A stretch of DNA of 45,834 nucleotides from a bacterium (GTDB taxonomy: Bacteria; Bacillota; Clostridia; Lachnospirales; Lachnospiraceae), in contig JAQYAI010000009.1 of the NCBI GenBank assembly GCA_029227655.1, positions 1 to 45,834 of the forward strand, given 5' to 3'. How positions within the stretch are numbered: the first letter of the stretch is position 1; the number at the start of each line of letters is the position of its first letter. The notes below the pieces were generated by a model. The model worked only from the letters and a program-made list of their open reading frames with translations, searched no databases and was not told the origin of the DNA. This document shows positions 34,122-41,750 of this stretch, piece by piece. The translations under genes and the position numbers were made by a program.

Positions 34122-34598
34122 ATGAAAAGAGCGTTTCTGATTTTTTTGGTAGTCCTAATAGCTCTTGGAACTGTTGGGTGTAGTGCTAAGAAGGACCAGG
34201 AAACAGTAGGTAAAGTTTTGTTAGAGGATTTTAAATCAAATCCAGATAGAAACGTACAGGAGATTGCAGACAGAATCATTAACAATGAGATCATTCCATT
34301 TGCAGGTAGTGTAATGGAAGTAGAACCAGGATTTCTTACCGGTTTTGATAATGCAGAGATTACTGGTTTTAAGGAAGGTGCAATGTTTTCTCCAATGATA
34401 GGAACCATTCCATTTGTAGGATATATTTTTGAAGTAGAAGATGACACAGATGTAGATTCTTTTATAGAAACATTAAAGGATCATGCAAATCTTAGATGGA
34501 ATATCTGTACAGAAGCAGAAGAACTGACTCTTGGCAAGGAAGGAAATAAAGTGTTTTTTCTTATGAGTCCAATGTCTTTTAAAGAAACAGCAGAATAA
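34122..34598 (+). CDS. Small lipoprotein of unknown function
   Basis: A 158-residue secreted protein with a lipoprotein signal peptide and lipobox VGC (Cys at about residue 20). The mature part is acidic, with DRNVQEIADRIINNEIIPFAG and the hydrophobic stretch MFSPMIGTIPFVGYIFEVED. No family is recognised with confidence. AAAGGAG precedes the ATG. It has its own promoter and terminator, so it is an independent unit next to the acylation genes. Confidence 0.75.
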   Translation: MKRAFLIFLVVLIALGTVGCSAKKDQETVGKVLLEDFKSNPDRNVQEIADRIINNEIIPFAGSVMEVEPGFLTGFDNAEITGFKEGAMFSPMIGTIPFVGYIFEVEDDTDVDSFIETLKDHANLRWNICTEAEELTLGKEGNKVFFLMSPMSFKETAE

Positions 34599-34604
34599 TA
34601 ACAA

Positions 34605-34640
34605 AAGGGTGCAGTTACGCTGCGCCTTTTTATGTGAGGT
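34605..34640 (+). terminator. Rho-independent terminator of the lipoprotein gene
   Basis: GGTGCAG pairs with CTGCGCC (about 34609-34627, one G-T pair), followed by TTTTT. Confidence 0.75.
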
Positions 34641-34647
34641 AAGGAAA

Positions 34648-36021
34648 GTGCTTTTTTCGAGTATTACATTTTTATATTATTTTTTACCATGGGTCGTAGT
34701 TTTATATTTTTTGGTACCTAGAAAACTAAAAAATCTGGTTCTGTTAGGAGCAAGTTTGTTTTTCTATGCCTGGGGAGAACCCAAAATCATTTTTTGTATG
34801 CTTACTTCTATTTTGGTTGGTTATATGCTTAGCAGGTTGACCGAAAAGTATCCTCAATATAAAAAATTGTATTTAACACTTGCAGTAGTATTTTGTTTGG
34901 GAATTCTGGGCTATTTTAAGTATGCAAACTTCTTTATCCATAATTTTAACAGGTTTGTCGGAACATCTATTCCACTTTTGAAGATTACACTGCCAATCGG
35001 TATTAGTTTTTATACCTTTCAGATACTAAGCTATCATATTGACGTATATCGTGGTAAGGTTTCTGCACAAAAGAATCTGATTCATCTTGCAACATATATC
35101 ACGATGTTTCCACAACTGATTGCAGGTCCAATTGTAAGATATCAAGATATAGAAGACCAATTGGAACTACGAAGCCATAATTTTCAGGATATTTCTTTAG
35201 GAATAAGAAGATTTGTATTAGGTCTGGCAAAGAAAGTATTGCTCGCAAATGTTTTAGGGGAAGTGTGTGCTGCATTTCACAGTTCGAACGAAAAGAGTGT
35301 ATTGTTTTACTGGATATATGCTGTTTCATTTTCTTTACAGATATATTTTGATTTTTCAGGATATAGCGATATGGCAATCGGTTTGGGTAAAATATTCGGG
35401 TTTACCTTTATGGAAAATTTCGATTATCCATATATTTCAAAAAGTATTACTGAATTTTGGCGAAGATGGCATATATCACTTGGATCATGGTTCCGTGACT
35501 ATGTTTATATTCCCTTGGGCGGATCAAAAGTGGGAAATATCCGGATGTATTTGAATCTTTTGATTGTATGGATACTGACAGGTCTTTGGCATGGAGCAGA
35601 ATGGAATTTTGTCATCTGGGGACTGTATTTTGCAGTGCTTTTGGTTATAGAAAAGAAATTCATGTTAAAATATTTAGTAAATGCAAAAATAATGAATCAT
35701 ATATATGTAATGATCTCAATAATCATTAGTTTTGTTATTTTTGATGCGACATCCATGGATCAGGCATTTGGGTATATTCGTGAAATGTTTGGAAGAGGGA
35801 CTGCGCCAGTGATTTCAGCAGAAGCAGTTTATTATCTTAAAAGCTATACAGTCGTACTTTTGACAGCGATTATAGGTGCAACGCCATTTCCTAAAAAAAT
35901 GGCTGAAAGAATAAAATATTCATCTTATATGGAACCAACCGTTTTGCTTGTGTTACTTGTAGTAGTTACATCATATCTTATTGATGGTTCCTTTAACCCG
36001 TTTTTATACTTTAGATTTTAG
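34648..36021 (+). CDS. MBOAT-family O-acyltransferase (AlgI/PatA-like membrane protein)
   Basis: A 457-residue polytopic protein of the membrane-bound O-acyltransferase family. It opens with LFSSITFLYYFLPWVV, as AlgI proteins do. It has DFSGYSDMAIGLGKIFGF, ITEFWRRWHISLGSWFRDYVYIPLGG, and the invariant His in LTGLWHGAEWNF. AlgI-like proteins pass acyl groups across the membrane for O-acetylation of exported polysaccharide. The start is taken as GTG 34648, where homology begins; earlier in-frame codons overlap the terminator. Eight bases separate it from the next gene, its likely partner. Confidence 0.9.
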   Translation: MLFSSITFLYYFLPWVVVLYFLVPRKLKNLVLLGASLFFYAWGEPKIIFCMLTSILVGYMLSRLTEKYPQYKKLYLTLAVVFCLGILGYFKYANFFIHNFNRFVGTSIPLLKITLPIGISFYTFQILSYHIDVYRGKVSAQKNLIHLATYITMFPQLIAGPIVRYQDIEDQLELRSHNFQDISLGIRRFVLGLAKKVLLANVLGEVCAAFHSSNEKSVLFYWIYAVSFSLQIYFDFSGYSDMAIGLGKIFGFTFMENFDYPYISKSITEFWRRWHISLGSWFRDYVYIPLGGSKVGNIRMYLNLLIVWILTGLWHGAEWNFVIWGLYFAVLLVIEKKFMLKYLVNAKIMNHIYVMISIIISFVIFDATSMDQAFGYIREMFGRGTAPVISAEAVYYLKSYTVVLLTAIIGATPFPKKMAERIKYSSYMEPTVLLVLLVVVTSYLIDGSFNPFLYFRF

Positions 36022-36029
36022 GGAGAGCA

Positions 36030-37109
36030 ATGAATATGAAGACAAAAAATCGAATCATTATCTTTTCAGTTTCTGCCTTTTTCCTGATGATGTCTTTATG
36101 GGGAATCTTTTGGGAAACACCAAACTATTCACAGAGCGAGAGACGTGCTCTCGCAAGTTTTCCGAATGTAAATGTCGAGAATATTGTAAGTGGAGATTTT
36201 TCCAAAGAATTTGACAATTATACAGTGGAACGCTTTCCTGCTCGAGACGTATGGCGACAGATAAAAGCTTATGTAAAGACAAAATTATTTTTTCAAAAAG
36301 ATAATAACAATATTTATACGACCGGTCGTCATATATCCCAAATGGAATATCCAATGAATACACCAATGATGGATTATGTAATTGAGTTGTTTTCTGGTAT
36401 AAAAGAAAAATATTTGGATGATAATAAAATTTATCTTGCAATTATACCGGATAAAAATAAATATCTTGCATACAGAACAGGACATTTATCAATGGACTAT
36501 GAAAAGTTTTCAAACTATATGGCGGAACATATGGAGTATGCCAAGTATATTGAAATCTCAGATCTTTTAGAGGCTGATGATTATTATTATACAGATTCAC
36601 ATTGGAGACAGGAGAAAATTGTAGACGTAGCAGTAAGAATTGCAGATGCCATGGGAGCAAATATTTTTCAGACTTATTCAGAACATCTGTTAGAAGCTGA
36701 TTTTTACGGAGTATATGCAGGGCAATCCGCACTGAAATGCGAACCAGATACGATAACTTATCTTTTAAGTGAGACAATACAGGGAGCACAGGTGGAAAGT
36801 GCAAAAGCTGTATATGATATGGAAAAAGCAAAAGGAACAGATCCATATGAAATTTTTTTGTCAGGAAATCAGACAATTGTAACTTTAAAAAACAGTCAGT
36901 GTGAAAATCAGAAGCGGCTGATTATCTTTCGAGATTCTTTTGGTTCCAGTATTGCCCCACTTTTTATAGGAGGTTATTCAGAAATCATTCTGGTGGACCT
37001 TCGATATATTTCCAGCGATAAATTATCAGAATTCGTAGATTTTGAAAATGCTGATGTTTTATTTCTATATAGTACAATACTTTTAAATAATTCACGGTCA
37101 ATGAAATAA
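36030..37109 (+). CDS. AlgJ/AlgX-like SGNH-type acetyltransferase (DHHW family)
   Basis: A 359-residue protein with one N-terminal helix (about 8-27) and an extracytoplasmic domain. The motif DYYYTDSHWRQEK matches the catalytic DSHW box of the DHHW/AlgX group, and RLIIFRDSFGSSIAPLF provides the nucleophile serine region. It would transfer acyl groups delivered by the preceding MBOAT protein to a surface glycan. No glycan synthesis genes are next to the pair, so the acceptor is unknown. GGGAGAGCA precedes the ATG. Confidence 0.85.
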   Translation: MNMKTKNRIIIFSVSAFFLMMSLWGIFWETPNYSQSERRALASFPNVNVENIVSGDFSKEFDNYTVERFPARDVWRQIKAYVKTKLFFQKDNNNIYTTGRHISQMEYPMNTPMMDYVIELFSGIKEKYLDDNKIYLAIIPDKNKYLAYRTGHLSMDYEKFSNYMAEHMEYAKYIEISDLLEADDYYYTDSHWRQEKIVDVAVRIADAMGANIFQTYSEHLLEADFYGVYAGQSALKCEPDTITYLLSETIQGAQVESAKAVYDMEKAKGTDPYEIFLSGNQTIVTLKNSQCENQKRLIIFRDSFGSSIAPLFIGGYSEIILVDLRYISSDKLSEFVDFENADVLFLYSTILLNNSRSMK

Positions 37110-37131
37110 GAAAAAAATAAGATATTTTTTC

Positions 37132-37170
37132 AGGACATGAGGAAACATATTTTCACATGTCCTTTCTTTT
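37132..37170 (+). terminator. Rho-independent terminator of the acylation gene pair
   Basis: AGGACATG (37132-37139) pairs with CATGTCCT (37156-37163), followed by TTCTTTT. Confidence 0.75.
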
Positions 37171-37178
37171 GATATAAT
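37150..37178 (+). promoter_or_regulatory. Promoter of the Lon-like ATPase gene
   Basis: Extended -10 TGATATAAT (37170-37178) with -35 TTTTCA (37150-37155), 17-base spacer. It overlaps the preceding terminator. Confidence 0.6.
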
Positions 37179-37230
37179 CTTATTGTGAAAATGAATAATA
37201 AAGGAAAAATCAAACATTGGAGGATGTTTT

Positions 37231-38310
37231 ATGGAAGAAACAAAAGAAATTTCCCGTCATGACCAACTAAAATTCCGGCTTCGAAATCGAATAGATGAAG
37301 AATTATTTGAACGTATGCCCGTTGATCTTCAGGATTATCTAATTGAACTTGACCCTGCTGATGTAAAAGAAGCATATCTAACTACCTTATTAAAACTTCC
37401 GTGGATGTCAGAAAGAAAACTTCCTGATATTGAACTTGAACTTGCAAAAAAATTATTAGACCGAACGCATTATGCAATGATTGATGTAAAAGAAAAAATA
37501 TTGCGTTATATGGCCTGTCAGAAGCATCTTGGAAAGAATTATGGAGCAGTTCTTTTGTTAGCAGGGCCTCCTGGAGTAGGAAAAACATCTATTGCAGCAT
37601 CCATTGCCCGTGCCATGGGACGTCCTTGTGTAAAAATATCGTTGGCCGGCATTTCAGATGCGCTTTATTTACGTGGAGCACAGACTATTTTCCATAATGC
37701 AAAACCAGGACGTATCGTAGATGCGCTCATTCGTTCCAAAAGCTTTTGTCCATTGATTTTATTAGATGAAATCGACAAAATGGGAAGTTCTGTTGAACAC
37801 GGTGACCCGGAAAGCGTACTTTTGGATATTCTAGATACAGACCGCTCTAAATTTGTAGATAATTATCTTGGTTTTCCACTGGATCTATCGAACGTAATTT
37901 TTGTTGCAACAGCGAACAGCCTGGAACCATTGTCACCGATTTTGAAGGACCGACTGGACATCGTAGAATTGCCACCTTATACAGAATTTGATAAGACACA
38001 GATTATTACGAGATATTTATGGCCACGTCTGCTCAGAGAATACCGTCTGGATTGTCTCGACTATCTCTGTGATCCATTAGAAGAAAATTTCGAACATCCA
38101 GAAAGTCTTCGTCTGGAAGACGATGCAATCGAAGATTTGATTGAATTATGCCCGGAAGAAGGGGTACGTGATCTAGAGCGAATATGCAGGAGATTATGTG
38201 AGTCTGTAATAAGCATTTATTATGCAGATGGAGTGATCGTTAATTCCATCAATCATGATAATCTGGAACAATTATTAGGACCGATTTATTATAAAAACCG
38301 TAAACATTAG
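37231..38310 (+). CDS. Lon-like AAA+ ATPase without the protease domain
   Basis: A 359-residue protein matching the ATPase module of Lon. A lead-in (about 45-105, LTTLLKLPWMSERKLPDIELELAKKLLDRTHYAM) is followed by Walker A GPPGVGKT (112-119), Walker B LILLDEIDKM (175-184), sensor 1 VIFVATAN and an arginine-rich sensor 2 region (VRDLERICRRL). Pore-loop residues differ from Lon: LRGAQTIFHNAKPG replaces the usual IRGHRRTYIGSMPG. Both the Lon substrate-binding N-domain and the Ser-Lys protease domain are missing. The next gene follows after 11 bases, so no broken protease frame is hidden. A role as an unfoldase or remodelling factor is inferred. Confidence 0.88.
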   Translation: MEETKEISRHDQLKFRLRNRIDEELFERMPVDLQDYLIELDPADVKEAYLTTLLKLPWMSERKLPDIELELAKKLLDRTHYAMIDVKEKILRYMACQKHLGKNYGAVLLLAGPPGVGKTSIAASIARAMGRPCVKISLAGISDALYLRGAQTIFHNAKPGRIVDALIRSKSFCPLILLDEIDKMGSSVEHGDPESVLLDILDTDRSKFVDNYLGFPLDLSNVIFVATANSLEPLSPILKDRLDIVELPPYTEFDKTQIITRYLWPRLLREYRLDCLDYLCDPLEENFEHPESLRLEDDAIEDLIELCPEEGVRDLERICRRLCESVISIYYADGVIVNSINHDNLEQLLGPIYYKNRKH

Positions 38311-38321
38311 GAGACAAGTCA

Positions 38322-38798
38322 ATGAATAAAAAGAATCTTGATGAAAGTAAATATGCACAGAAAGCTATGGAACTCTTTCAAGAAGGCTTTAATTGCTCTC
38401 AGGCAGTGTTTCTTGCATTTGAGGACAAATACGAGATGAATCACAGAGAGGCTCTCATGTTAAGCTCTTCTTTCGGCGGTGGAATGGGACGACTTCGTGA
38501 AGTATGCGGCGCTGTGTCTGGAATGTTCATGGTAGCTGGAATTCTTTATGGATATGACAATCCCACTGACCAGGAGGGGAAAACACGTCACTATAAACGA
38601 ATACAGGAACTTGCAGGTGAGTTCGAAAAATATAATAGTTCCATCGTCTGCCGAACGCTTTTAGGACTGGATCAGCACAAATATGAGCCAGTTCCTGAAA
38701 AGAGGACAGAAGAGTACTATGAAAAAAGACCATGTTTACAGCTGACCGGAATGGCAGCTGCAATCATGGAAGACTATATAACAAAACATCCTTTATAA
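38322..38798 (+). CDS. C_GCAxxG_C_C family protein
   Basis: A 158-residue cysteine-containing protein. It shows the family pattern: Cys in FNCSQAVFLAFE, the glycine-rich SSSFGGGMGRLREVCGAVSGMFM (the GCAxxG-like core, here CGAVSG), and later Cys in VCRTLLGLD and RPCLQLTGMAA. The family is widespread in anaerobes, may bind a metal or redox centre, and has no proven function. It forms a two-gene unit with the Lon-like ATPase. AGGAGACAAGTC precedes the ATG. Confidence 0.88.
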   Translation: MNKKNLDESKYAQKAMELFQEGFNCSQAVFLAFEDKYEMNHREALMLSSSFGGGMGRLREVCGAVSGMFMVAGILYGYDNPTDQEGKTRHYKRIQELAGEFEKYNSSIVCRTLLGLDQHKYEPVPEKRTEEYYEKRPCLQLTGMAAAIMEDYITKHPL

Positions 38799-38801
38799 TC
38801 C

Positions 38802-38842
38802 AAAAACAGATTGCACCAAATAGATGCAATCTGTTTTTAATG
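38802..38842. terminator. Bidirectional terminator between the C_GCAxxG_C_C gene and lexA
   Basis: AAAAACAGATTGCA (38802-38815) pairs perfectly with TGCAATCTGTTTTT (38825-38838); it can end both converging genes. Confidence 0.9.
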
Positions 38843-38847
38843 TCTTT

Positions 38848-39465
38848 TTAGCGCATAAATCGGAAAACAGCATATACTTTGCCTAAAATATCTACATTTT
38901 CAAGGATAAATGGTTCCATAGAATCATTTTCCGGCTGCAGACGGATAAATCCTTCTTCCCGATAGAATGTCTTGACCGTAGCACCATCATCAATCAATGC
39001 TACAACCATATCACCGTTAGAAGCAGTATTACATTTTGATACAACAACATAATCACCGTCCAGAATTCCGGCGTTAATCATACTTTCCCCTTTTACTTTC
39101 AACATAAAGCAGTCATTGTTTGGTAAGAATTCTACTGGAATAGGATAGTACTCTTCAATATTTTCCTGTGCTAATAATGGTTCACCGGCAGCAACACGTC
39201 CTACAATTGGAACCTGTACCATCTCTCTGCGCGTAAGATTAAATGCCTCATCCAGAATCTCAATAGCGCGCGGCTTTGTCGGGTCTCGTCGGATATATCC
39301 GTTCTTTTCAAGTGTTTCCAAATGAGAATGAACAGATGATGTCGACTTCAGATTAACTGCTTCACATATCTCGCGAACAGCAGGAGGAAAACCACGCTCT
39401 AAAATCTGGCATTTGATATATTCTAATATTTCTTCTTGTTTTTTACTGATTTTACCTTGACTCAT
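38848..39465 (-). CDS. lexA: LexA repressor of the SOS response
   Basis: A 205-residue repressor. Its winged helix is at about 1-65 (GFPPAVREICEAVNLKSTSSVHSHLETLEK). The self-cleavage site is A93-G94 in VGRVAAGEPL, and the catalytic pair is S128 (KGESMINAG) and K165 (GATVKTFYR). It cleaves itself when RecA filaments form on damaged DNA. The upstream region carries several sites like its own operator, so it is autoregulated. Divergent from a yneA-like gene, as in Bacillus. Confidence 0.97.
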   Translation of the reverse strand: MSQGKISKKQEEILEYIKCQILERGFPPAVREICEAVNLKSTSSVHSHLETLEKNGYIRRDPTKPRAIEILDEAFNLTRREMVQVPIVGRVAAGEPLLAQENIEEYYPIPVEFLPNNDCFMLKVKGESMINAGILDGDYVVVSKCNTASNGDMVVALIDDGATVKTFYREEGFIRLQPENDSMEPFILENVDILGKVYAVFRFMR

Positions 39466-39548
39466 ATATAAGGGCCTCCCTTAAAAATGCACTGTTGATT
39501 AATAATTCTATTAATAATACTAATAATAGCATAACCATTACAAAAAAG

Positions 39549-39575
39549 CAAACAAATGTTTAGAAAATATGTTCG
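39549..39575. promoter_or_regulatory. Two SOS-box-like sites on the lexA side
   Basis: CAAACAAATGTTTA (39549-39562) and AGAAAATATGTTCG (39562-39575) resemble the Gram-positive SOS box CGAAC-N4-GTTCG. They share one base and lie about 85-110 bases upstream of the lexA start. Confidence 0.65.
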
Positions 39576-39593
39576 ATTTTTTTAATAATATAA

Positions 39594-39622
39594 TTGACAA
39601 ACATTTGTTCTGATGTTATATT
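39594..39622 (+). promoter_or_regulatory. Sigma-A promoter of the yneA-like gene
   Basis: -35 TTGACA (39594-39599) and -10 TATATT (39617-39622), 17-base spacer. An SOS box covers the spacer. Confidence 0.75.
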
Positions 39623-39656
39623 TTATACAGAACTTTTGTTCGAGAACATATTTTCG
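39598..39656. promoter_or_regulatory. Three SOS-box-like sites on the yneA-like promoter
   Basis: CAAACATTTGTTCT (39598-39611) overlaps the promoter. AGAACTTTTGTTCG (39629-39642) and AGAACATATTTTCG (39643-39656) abut each other just downstream of the expected start. With the two lexA-side sites this makes five in about 110 bases. Confidence 0.7.
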
Positions 39657-39680
39657 TTTAAGTGATTTGGAGGGAGAAGC

Positions 39681-40025
39681 ATGAGTAAGAATAATTATAA
39701 AAACAATAGAAAAAGAAAGAGTACATTTATTTCAGGAATCGTAAGTCTATTATTAATTATTATATGTAGTTGCTTTTTTGGAAGTTTCTTTTCAAGTGCT
39801 CATGCAGAGCATTCGCCAGAAGCTCCTCAAAGAATAAAGTATTACAAATCAATTGAAATCAAAAAAGGTGATTCCTTATGGAAAATAGCAGAAGAAAATA
39901 TACCTGATGAATACGATTCTATAGTTGAGTATTTAGATGAAATCATCAGCATCAATAATCTTGATTCCGTATCTGCAGATTTAATCCGGGAAGGAGACTA
40001 TTTAACAATTGTATATTTTGAATAG
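39681..40025 (+). CDS. LysM-domain protein, YneA-like SOS cell-division inhibitor
   Basis: A 114-residue protein with one membrane helix (about 16-34, GIVSLLLIIICSCFFGSFF) and a C-terminal LysM domain (about 55-112, IEIKKGDSLWKIAEENIPDEY). This layout and the position divergent from lexA match YneA, which blocks division during DNA damage in Bacillus. Five SOS-like sites in the shared promoter region support the same role. The assignment rests on architecture and context more than on sequence identity. GGAGGGAGAAGC precedes the ATG. Confidence 0.8.
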   Translation: MSKNNYKNNRKRKSTFISGIVSLLLIIICSCFFGSFFSSAHAEHSPEAPQRIKYYKSIEIKKGDSLWKIAEENIPDEYDSIVEYLDEIISINNLDSVSADLIREGDYLTIVYFE

Positions 40026-40039
40026 CTGATTTAGAATGA

Positions 40040-40069
40040 TTGACAATTTCATATAAGAACTTTTATACT
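40040..40069 (+). promoter_or_regulatory. Promoter of sppA
   Basis: -35 TTGACA (40040-40045) and -10 TATACT (40064-40069) with an 18-base spacer; the gene starts about 37 bases downstream. Confidence 0.65.
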
Positions 40070-40106
40070 AAACATATATTTTTACACAGGAAGAAGGAGT
40101 TATTAT

Positions 40107-41090
40107 ATGAAAAAGAAACAGATTATAGGGCTTGTCATTGCAGTAGTAATGTTTACAATGTGCGGAATAGCCAGTGTGCTTACGAACACATTCTCACAAA
40201 ACTTTCTAGCCGAGAAGGGGTTATCTTTTAGCATGGACGCTGCAACTGGTGAGAAGATAGAAGATACTTTACCAACAGAACCATACATTGCTGTCGTAAA
40301 AGTAACAGGAACAATTCAGGAACAGACAGAGACAGGTATATTTGAAACTTCAGAAGGCTATCAGCATAATGATACAATGGAATATATTGATTCATTAATT
40401 TATGATGATAATAATTCAGCTATTTTGTTATATGTAGATTCTCCTGGTGGAACCGTTTATGAATCAGAGGAATTATATAACAAATTAAATGAATACAAAG
40501 AATTAACCGACCGACCTATCTGGACTTACATGGCACATTATGCAGCTTCTGGAGGATATATGATATCCATGGCTTCTGATTATATTTATGCAAATAAGAA
40601 TACTACAACTGGTTCTATCGGTGTTATTATGTCCGGATATGATCTTAGCGGCTTGTATGAAAAACTTGGTATCAGATATGTAAGTATTACAAGCGGTGTA
40701 AATAAAGATAGCAGTTCATTATCAGATGAACAGATTGCCATCTATCAGTCTCAGATAAATGAATGCTATGAATCATTTGTACAGATTGTTGCTGATGGTC
40801 GCAATATGACAGCAGAGGAAGTGAAAGCATTAGCCGATGGAAGAACCTATACAGCTCATCAGGCATTATCTTACGGTTTGATTGATCAAATCAGTAGCTT
40901 TGAAGATATGCAGACAGAAATGTCTGAATATTTAGACGTATGGGAATATTATGAACCAGTAGAGCCTGAGAATATATTTGCATCATTATTCTCACAGATT
41001 AAAGGAATTATTCCAAAGTCAGAGGCCCAGATTCTACTCGAAACAGCAGATAATATGGAAAGTGGGGTGTTAATGTATTATGCAAAATAA
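40107..41090 (+). CDS. sppA: Signal peptide peptidase SppA (S49 family)
   Basis: A 327-residue membrane-anchored protease with one N-terminal helix (about 6-26). The S49 core includes LLYVDSPGGTVYESEEL, the nucleophile S148 in YAASGGYMISM, and the general base K200 in SGVNKDSSS after TTTGSIGVI. It digests left-over signal peptides in the membrane. AGGAAGAAGGAG precedes the ATG. It overlaps the RDD gene by 11 bases; such pairs occur in other Firmicutes. Confidence 0.93.
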   Translation: MKKKQIIGLVIAVVMFTMCGIASVLTNTFSQNFLAEKGLSFSMDAATGEKIEDTLPTEPYIAVVKVTGTIQEQTETGIFETSEGYQHNDTMEYIDSLIYDDNNSAILLYVDSPGGTVYESEELYNKLNEYKELTDRPIWTYMAHYAASGGYMISMASDYIYANKNTTTGSIGVIMSGYDLSGLYEKLGIRYVSITSGVNKDSSSLSDEQIAIYQSQINECYESFVQIVADGRNMTAEEVKALADGRTYTAHQALSYGLIDQISSFEDMQTEMSEYLDVWEYYEPVEPENIFASLFSQIKGIIPKSEAQILLETADNMESGVLMYYAK

Positions 41091-41658
41091 TAGCAATAAC
41101 ATTTCGACTGAGGTAAGTACACCCAAATATGCTGGTTTTGGGATAAGACTTCTAGCATACGCAATAGATAATTTGATTATAGGTTCAGTGATATTGATCA
41201 TTAAATTTATAGTCTTTATCATGAATACAATAGCTGGTTCTGATTTTTTTACAAACCAGATTCTATTTCAATACTCATGGACAGATATTATCATTTATAT
41301 TTGCAGAGCATTTTATTTTGTATTGTTGACTTACTTTACAAGCGCGACTTTGGGTAAACATATTCTTAAGCTTAAAGTTGTATCTACCAACGATACTGGT
41401 AAATATACATTTATAGATATATTATATCGAGAAACTATTGGAAGATTCTTATCGAAACTAATTATATACGCTGGATATTTCCTGATTTTTGTAAATAAAG
41501 ATAAAAGTTCTTTACATGATATGTTATCCGATACCAGAGTTATTTATAAAAATACAAAACCAGAAGTAAATGTCAATGATAGTCCGAATAATAATATTAC
41601 ATATGATTATATTCAAATTGATAAAATAAGCGATGAGGAAACAGAAGTCAATCTATAA
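41080..41658 (+). CDS. RDD family membrane protein
   Basis: A 192-residue protein whose N-terminal domain has the RDD signature (FGIRLLAYAIDNLIIGSVI: Arg, then Asp in the first helix). About four helices are present in total, with GKHILKLKVVS and SLHDMLSDTRVIY near the end, and a polar C-terminal tail. The function of the family is poorly known; some members act in ion transport or with proteases. Translationally coupled to sppA. Confidence 0.88.
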   Translation: MQNNSNNISTEVSTPKYAGFGIRLLAYAIDNLIIGSVILIIKFIVFIMNTIAGSDFFTNQILFQYSWTDIIIYICRAFYFVLLTYFTSATLGKHILKLKVVSTNDTGKYTFIDILYRETIGRFLSKLIIYAGYFLIFVNKDKSSLHDMLSDTRVIYKNTKPEVNVNDSPNNNITYDYIQIDKISDEETEVNL

Positions 41659-41708
41659 GACAAATCCATATTTATCCAATAGATGTGGTATATTTTTTCA
41701 ATATATGT

Positions 41709-41714
41709 TATAAT
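41709..41714 (+). promoter_or_regulatory. Extended -10 promoter element of the recombinase gene
   Basis: TATAAT at 41709-41714 with TGT before it (TGTTATAAT); no good -35. It lies about 37 bases before the recombinase start. Confidence 0.45.
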
Positions 41715-41750
41715 GTCTATTATAAATTGTAATAAATGAGGTGTTCTTAT

